Positions 41,792-46,471 of a stretch of 46,471 nt of DNA are shown in pieces. This stretch comes from Pyrrhoderma lamaoense (Eukaryota; Basidiomycota; Agaricomycetes; Hymenochaetales; Hymenochaetaceae). The DNA lies in NCBI GenBank assembly GCA_002794735.1, contig NBAZ01000054.1, positions 1-46,471 on the forward strand, read 5' to 3'. The position numbers and the translations under genes are program-made. Numbering within the stretch: the stretch's first letter is position 1; each line of letters starts with the position of its first letter. The notes beneath the pieces were generated by a model. The model saw nothing but the letters and a program-made list of their open reading frames with translations, did not search any database and had not been told where the DNA came from.

Positions 41792-44206
41792 AAGCATCAC
41801 AGCAGACAGTTGCACCACTCATGATGCAGAACACAGTCTCGTTTAATCAGAAATACAATGTTGTTAAAGTGAATGTATCCAATATCTATATATCTCAGAA
41901 TAAAAATCTACATTGACAGATACACATTCCAAAAACACAGAAAGGAGAGAACTATTCTGCAACTACCTAAGCAATGATCAATAGCGGAGCCTCTACAAGT
42001 TTCCTTAACTGGCGTTTTGTAAAAAGAAACAATGTCACCACTCAAAAACTTACCACCCTGATACCTCTTCAAAATGCGATGGGTGCTATCACCCACACAG
42101 CCCAACTTCAGTTAATCATTGGACAACACTGCGAAATGATTAACTTTGTGATAACAGACATTGGCACTGACAAAGTAATCATGAGTATTAACTGGTTTTA
42201 TTACCACAACCCAAACATTAACTGGAGAGAAAGACAAATACAATTCAAATGTTGTTCACCAGACTATAACATAAAGAGAAACAAAAAAATTACCTCCAAA
42301 CAGACTCATAAAACACAGACTCAAAAAATGAATTTGAATAAAGTTATGATGAAGGCAGCTGAAAAAGAGGAAGAAGAAGGCAGGATAAAATGGGAGAAGA
42401 GGCCGCTGATGATGAAGAGGATGAGGATGCAGGAAATGGAGGAGAAAATGGAGCTGGAATGGTTTGAAGAAGAGGAAGGAGACCAGTTCTTTACCTCCAG
42501 TAGCGAGAAGGTTACTTTTAAATTAGCTGCAACTTACACATACACGCAGACAATAGCACAACAACAAGGACCAAAAGTGGCAAGCAAGATTCTAGAAGAG
42601 TTCAAAATCTTTGTAGACGTATTCTCTAAACAAGCATTAGAGCAAATGCCAGTATCAAAACCATATGACCACAGTATTGATCTTGTACCAGGTGCAACAC
42701 CCTTGTTTTCTATAGTATACCCACTAGCACCCAATGAAAGTGAAGCGATGAATGAGTACTTAAGAGAAAACTTGGCAAAAGGTTATATCAGACCATCAAA
42801 ATCACCAGCAGCGGCTCCAGTATTCTTTGTTAAAAAGAAGGATGGCTCACAATGTCTTGTTGTTGACTACAGAAAACTGAATGCAATCACAATCAAAAAC
42901 TGCTACTCACTACCTCTCACACAAACTCTAGTAGACTGCTTAGCTAAAACACAAGTATTCTTTAAGCTAGATTTACGATGGAGATACAATAACATTCGCA
43001 TTAAGGAGGAAAACCAGTGGAAAGCAACATTTAGAACACCACAAGAACTTTACGAACCAGTGGTGATGAACTTTGGTCTGACAAACGCCCCAGCTACGTT
43101 TTAACACATGATGGATAACCTCTTTAAAGACCTTGAAGGAGTCTATGTAGTGATCTACTTAGATGATATCTTGATCTTTTCTCCAGATTACCAGAGTTAT
43201 ATGATACATGTTAAAGAAGTACTACAGCAATTACAAGAGAACGACCTGTTTTGTAAACCAGAAAAATGCGAGTTCTACAAGAAGTGAGTAGAGTTTCTGG
43301 GCATGATAATCTTTAAAGAACACATACAGATGGATCCCGCTAAAGTTGAAGCAGTACTAAAATGGCCTACCCCCAAGAAGCTCAAAGAACTACAAGCATT
43401 TTTAGGGTTTGCCAACTTCTATTGTCACTTTATCCTCAACTTCTTGCATGAAGTAAACCTATTAACTCAACCAATGTGCAAAGACACAGTATAGCAGTGG
43501 GGAGAAAAACAAGAACAGGCTTTTCAAATGCTAAAACAGGCATTCACTTCCGCACCAATACTAACAATAGCAGATCTTACACAACCATTTATTGTTGAAT
43601 GTGATGCATCAGACTACGCAACAGGGGCAGTACTATCACAAAAAAGGACTGACAGAAAAATACATCCTATTGCTTTTTACTCACAGACACTAAATGAAGC
43701 AAAACTATGAGATTTATGATAAAAAGTTACTCACTATTATTCGTGCACTAGAAGAGTGGAGACACTATTTAGAAGGGAGAGAACACTCAGTACAGATTAT
43801 CTCAGATCACAAAAATCTCCTCTACTTCTCCACATCTAGAACATTGACATGATGACAGGCAAGATGGAGCCTGTTTTTAAGCTGCTTTAACTATGAGATC
43901 ATACATTGACCTAGAAGACTGGGAGGAAAGCCAGATGCACTGTCAAGAATGCTTCATTTACAACCCAAAAAAGCTGACAACCAAAGTAAAATACTAATCG
44001 ATCCCAAAGTACTAAAAGTTAAAGCCTTACGACAAGGCATGACTCAGATTGAAGGTAATAAAGAATTGTTAAAAGAGATAAGGGAGGAAATAGGAGTGAA
44101 AGAAGAATTGACAGAGTCATTAAGAAGGATTGAGGAGATAGGGCTGAGAGCACTGAGAAAAGAGATTGAGGAATGGAACACAGAAGATAGTCTAATACTG
44201 TTCAGA
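41792..44206 (+). pseudogene. Pol of element C (truncated in integrase)
   Basis: Colinear with B pol. In the protease the catalytic Asp is Asn (INSGASTS, near 41977), then comes the acidic linker, RT with YLDDILIF (near 43156), RNase H (VECDASDYATGAVLSQ) and the start of the integrase region (EEWNTEDSLILFR). Stops at 43102, 43285 and 43492, a loss of about 5 nt near 43695, then TGA TGA at about 43850 where B has two Arg codons. It ends abruptly at 44206, where inverted leader sequence begins. Confidence 0.87.
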
Positions 44207-44773
44207 GTCCATTCACTAGTGGTAGTGAGTTTAGTGAAGATAACCTAATGTTATGACTGCAGTGATTAGATGAGCCCGTTGCTCACGTAAGTACTGATGT
44301 GGCAATAACAGTAGTTGTTGGACACAGTTCGTCTTAGCGCTCAAGACTATTAGTAACTCAGTAGCCATTGTCTCACTGTGAGAGAACTCTACAAGTTAGT
44401 TATATTCAAGTGCTACTTAATACAATATGCATACTTATGAGAGAACTCTACAAGAGGTTAACTTATAGTGGTGACAGTCAGAAAATGAAGTGTGTGAGGA
44501 GTTCTCTTGTAGATTGCCAGGCTTATATACTTGTGGAAACTGTGATTAATAAGCAATAGATAATGGATGATAAATCAAAGAATGTGTCAGTTGTGAAGTA
44601 GAGTCAATTAATAATAAATGAGTCATGTGAGAATGAGTAAATGATGCATGAGTCATGTAAGCTGAATCAACGAGAGTGTGTGGTTGGAAGTAATAAACAA
44701 CACATCAACAACACGTCAACATTAGTAAATAGGGGACTTAGAAGAAAATAGAAATTTAGTCCTGTTTGTAACA
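44207..44773 (-). repeat. Element C inverted leader and LTR, right
   Basis: 44249-44773 is a 525-bp LTR in reverse orientation. 44207-44248 is the matching inverted PBS and leader. The element is thus bounded by two 5' ends facing each other. The flanks (gtact at 39727-39731, atgag at 44774-44778) do not match, and the host sequences differ on the two sides (X4 versus D). Confidence 0.85.
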
Positions 44774-45970
44774 ATGAGTGATAAAGCAAAGTATGATGAA
44801 TGACTCATCCAGATAAAGAACTACATATACAATGCACAAAAGATACTGGTCACAGGAGAAAATCAAATATGCTTTGTATGCTTTTATATGACAAGACCCA
44901 ATGCTAGAGCTTGGAAGCAGGAGCAACTGGATAAAAGAACAGATAGTGGAAACTGGGATTGGAATGATTTTGAGAAAGAACTTAAAACATGTTTCAAGGA
45001 TGCTCATGAACAACAGCATGCTCAGCAGAAGATAACTGCCATGAAGCAAGGAGATGACTCAGCTGAAAAGTTCTTCACAAAACTCTCCTTGACTTGAGCT
45101 CGTGCTAGAATAACTGGTGTTGCCTTTGAACTTTTGATTATCAACCATTTGAGGACAGCCCTTTGAAATGACATTATGATGACTATCTTGGCAACTGGTA
45201 ATAAACCTACCATAGTAAAAGGATGGAGGACAATAGCAACTAAGATTGACAATACAATAACAGTCAATAAGCCTTGTTTCAACCACAGACCCTCTTTATT
45301 CAAACCTACACCTTGTCCTACTCTCACACTCTTTAAAGTAAACCCTACACCTGTGAATCACTCAGTAGAAGAACCCATGGATGTTAATAAAATGAGGAAA
45401 GAAGAACACTGCTTCAGATGTCAACAGAAAGACCATTTGTCACGCGATTGCCCTTAGAAACCAAGGATGTCAGTAAAAGAATTACTGCAAAAAATGACAG
45501 AAGATGAAAGGAAAGAAATAGGCAGATGTTATAGCAGAAATGAAGGAATCAGATTTTGCTTAACCTCAGTTGCAGACATGTTTTCTAAGGTATATGGTTC
45601 AAGTTTTAACACCTTCACTCCTAATTTATGTCTAACAACTACATGTACCAGTAGTTTGCTTCGAAATACAGTTGTTGAACCAAAACAAGAACCAAAAACC
45701 ACATCCCAAACCTTTCCCAAACCCTTCACCCTAAAATGGACTTTACAATGAATTAGAAAAGACTCTGAAGACCATGCTCTGTTGGCACTCAAAAGCCTAG
45801 TTCATAAGAAAAGAACTCAAAAAGCCACCACAGAGACACTTCAAGCTATCTCCAAACTAGATGACAAGACAGTTCTAAAAGCACTTTATTCTCTACAATA
45901 ACCCAAACAATACATTTGAGGGTCACAAGGACACCAGCTAGACTTATCTGCACAACTCACTACTCTAGAG
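44774..45970 (+). pseudogene. Gag of Ty3/gypsy element D (broken)
   Basis: The frame starts inside gag, where the C LTR cuts it. The core (WNDFEKELKTCFKDAHEQQ, 44958-45013) and a CCHC knuckle (CFRCQQKDHLSRDCP, about 45413-45457) are present, with stops at 45095 and 45455 among others. A spacer before the protease (about 45467-45950) resembles the one at the pol start of element A. D is a member of the A/F/G lineage. Confidence 0.75.
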
Positions 45971-46471
45971 GATCAGCGAACCTTTAAAGTTAAAGCTCTA
46001 CTAGACTCTAGATGCACTGATTCATGCATAGACAGAGAATTTGTCTGCAAACACCAAATCCCTATCCAGAAAACACCCATCCCTATCCCCATTTACAATG
46101 CAGACGGAACAAGAAACCAAGCAGGATCTATTATAGAATTAGCAGAACTGATGACATCAATTGGTGAACACAAAGAGTGAATCTAGCTAGCAGTCACCAG
46201 TTTGGGAAAGTCAGACCTGTTTATTGGACATGAATGGCTGAAGTTCCACAACCTCAGTATAGACTGGAACAAAGGAGAAGTCACTCTCAACTATTGCCTA
46301 GAAACATGCGGACAAGCACATGACAAGATACAGCAATTAGACTACCATATCAACTCTATCAGCTCAGAATTAGAGGAAGGAGACCATATTTTCATACTGG
46401 ATTGGCTAGGCTATCAGCAAGAGAAGAAGTATGTTAGACAAATGGAGCTGGCTTACAGGGTATGTGTTACA
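45971..46471 (+). pseudogene. Protease region of element D pol (partial)
   Basis: This reads a retropepsin-like domain: LLDSRCTDSC (46001-46030), IPIYNADGTRNQAG, DLFIGHEWLKFHN. The expected Asp-Ser-Gly is Asp-Ser-Arg, and TGA and TAG follow near 46178-46187. It is closest to the element A protease. The RT lies beyond the window. Confidence 0.78.

Overview
The 46.5-kb window contains only transposable elements and their relics; I found no host gene, tRNA, rRNA or CRISPR array. The mix (chromodomain-bearing Ty3/gypsy elements, a Ty1/copia element, Tc1/mariner DNA transposons, 5-bp target duplications, AT-rich sequence without introns) points to a filamentous fungus. The gag and pol sequences look like those of basidiomycetes (Agaricomycetes). 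That assignment is inference.

Layout. (1) 1-16500 is one old chromovirus (F) read on + and cut up by insertions. A Tc1 end lies at 1-444. An intact young Ty3 element A lies at 667-7557 (TSD acatg). A 1.76-kb LTR-like unit X1 lies at 7606-15626 (TSD gcacc), and X1 is itself split by an intact young Ty3 element B on - at 8529-14787 (TSD gcagt). The F pol end and its 3' LTR follow to 16500. (2) 16501-25701 is an AT-rich tract and a Tc1 element T1, whose transposase is split by X2 (18091-19819), by a second Tc1 T2 (20113-21715) and by LTR-like unit Y2 (21767-25044). Y2 contains X3 (22350-24094). (3) 25704-32655 holds a decayed Ty3 pol (G, -), Y1 (-), a chromodomain tail (E, +) and two decayed reading frames with their own TATA boxes. 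(4) 32656-39067 is a decayed copia element. Its internal region appears to run against its LTRs, and a 1-kb inverted copy of its 3' end follows. (5) 39067-44773 is a broken X4 and a decayed B relative (C) with head-to-head LTRs. (6) 44774 to the end is the 5' part of another decayed Ty3 element (D).

Main points. A and B both carry an exact 11-nt match between the PBS and a site just downstream of the LTR TATA box, which is the arrangement of Tf1-type self-primed reverse transcription. The A LTR has a long in-register heat-shock-element array. The B LTR has five TGAGTCA (Gcn4/AP-1 type) sites. X and Y are LTR-like units of 1.5-1.8 kb that each encode a protein upstream of their TATA box, and the two proteins appear to be distant relatives. 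The old copies are broken mostly by C-to-T or G-to-A nonsense changes, whereas A uses almost no CGN arginine codons. X and Y with their U3-encoded proteins are the best candidates for something undescribed.
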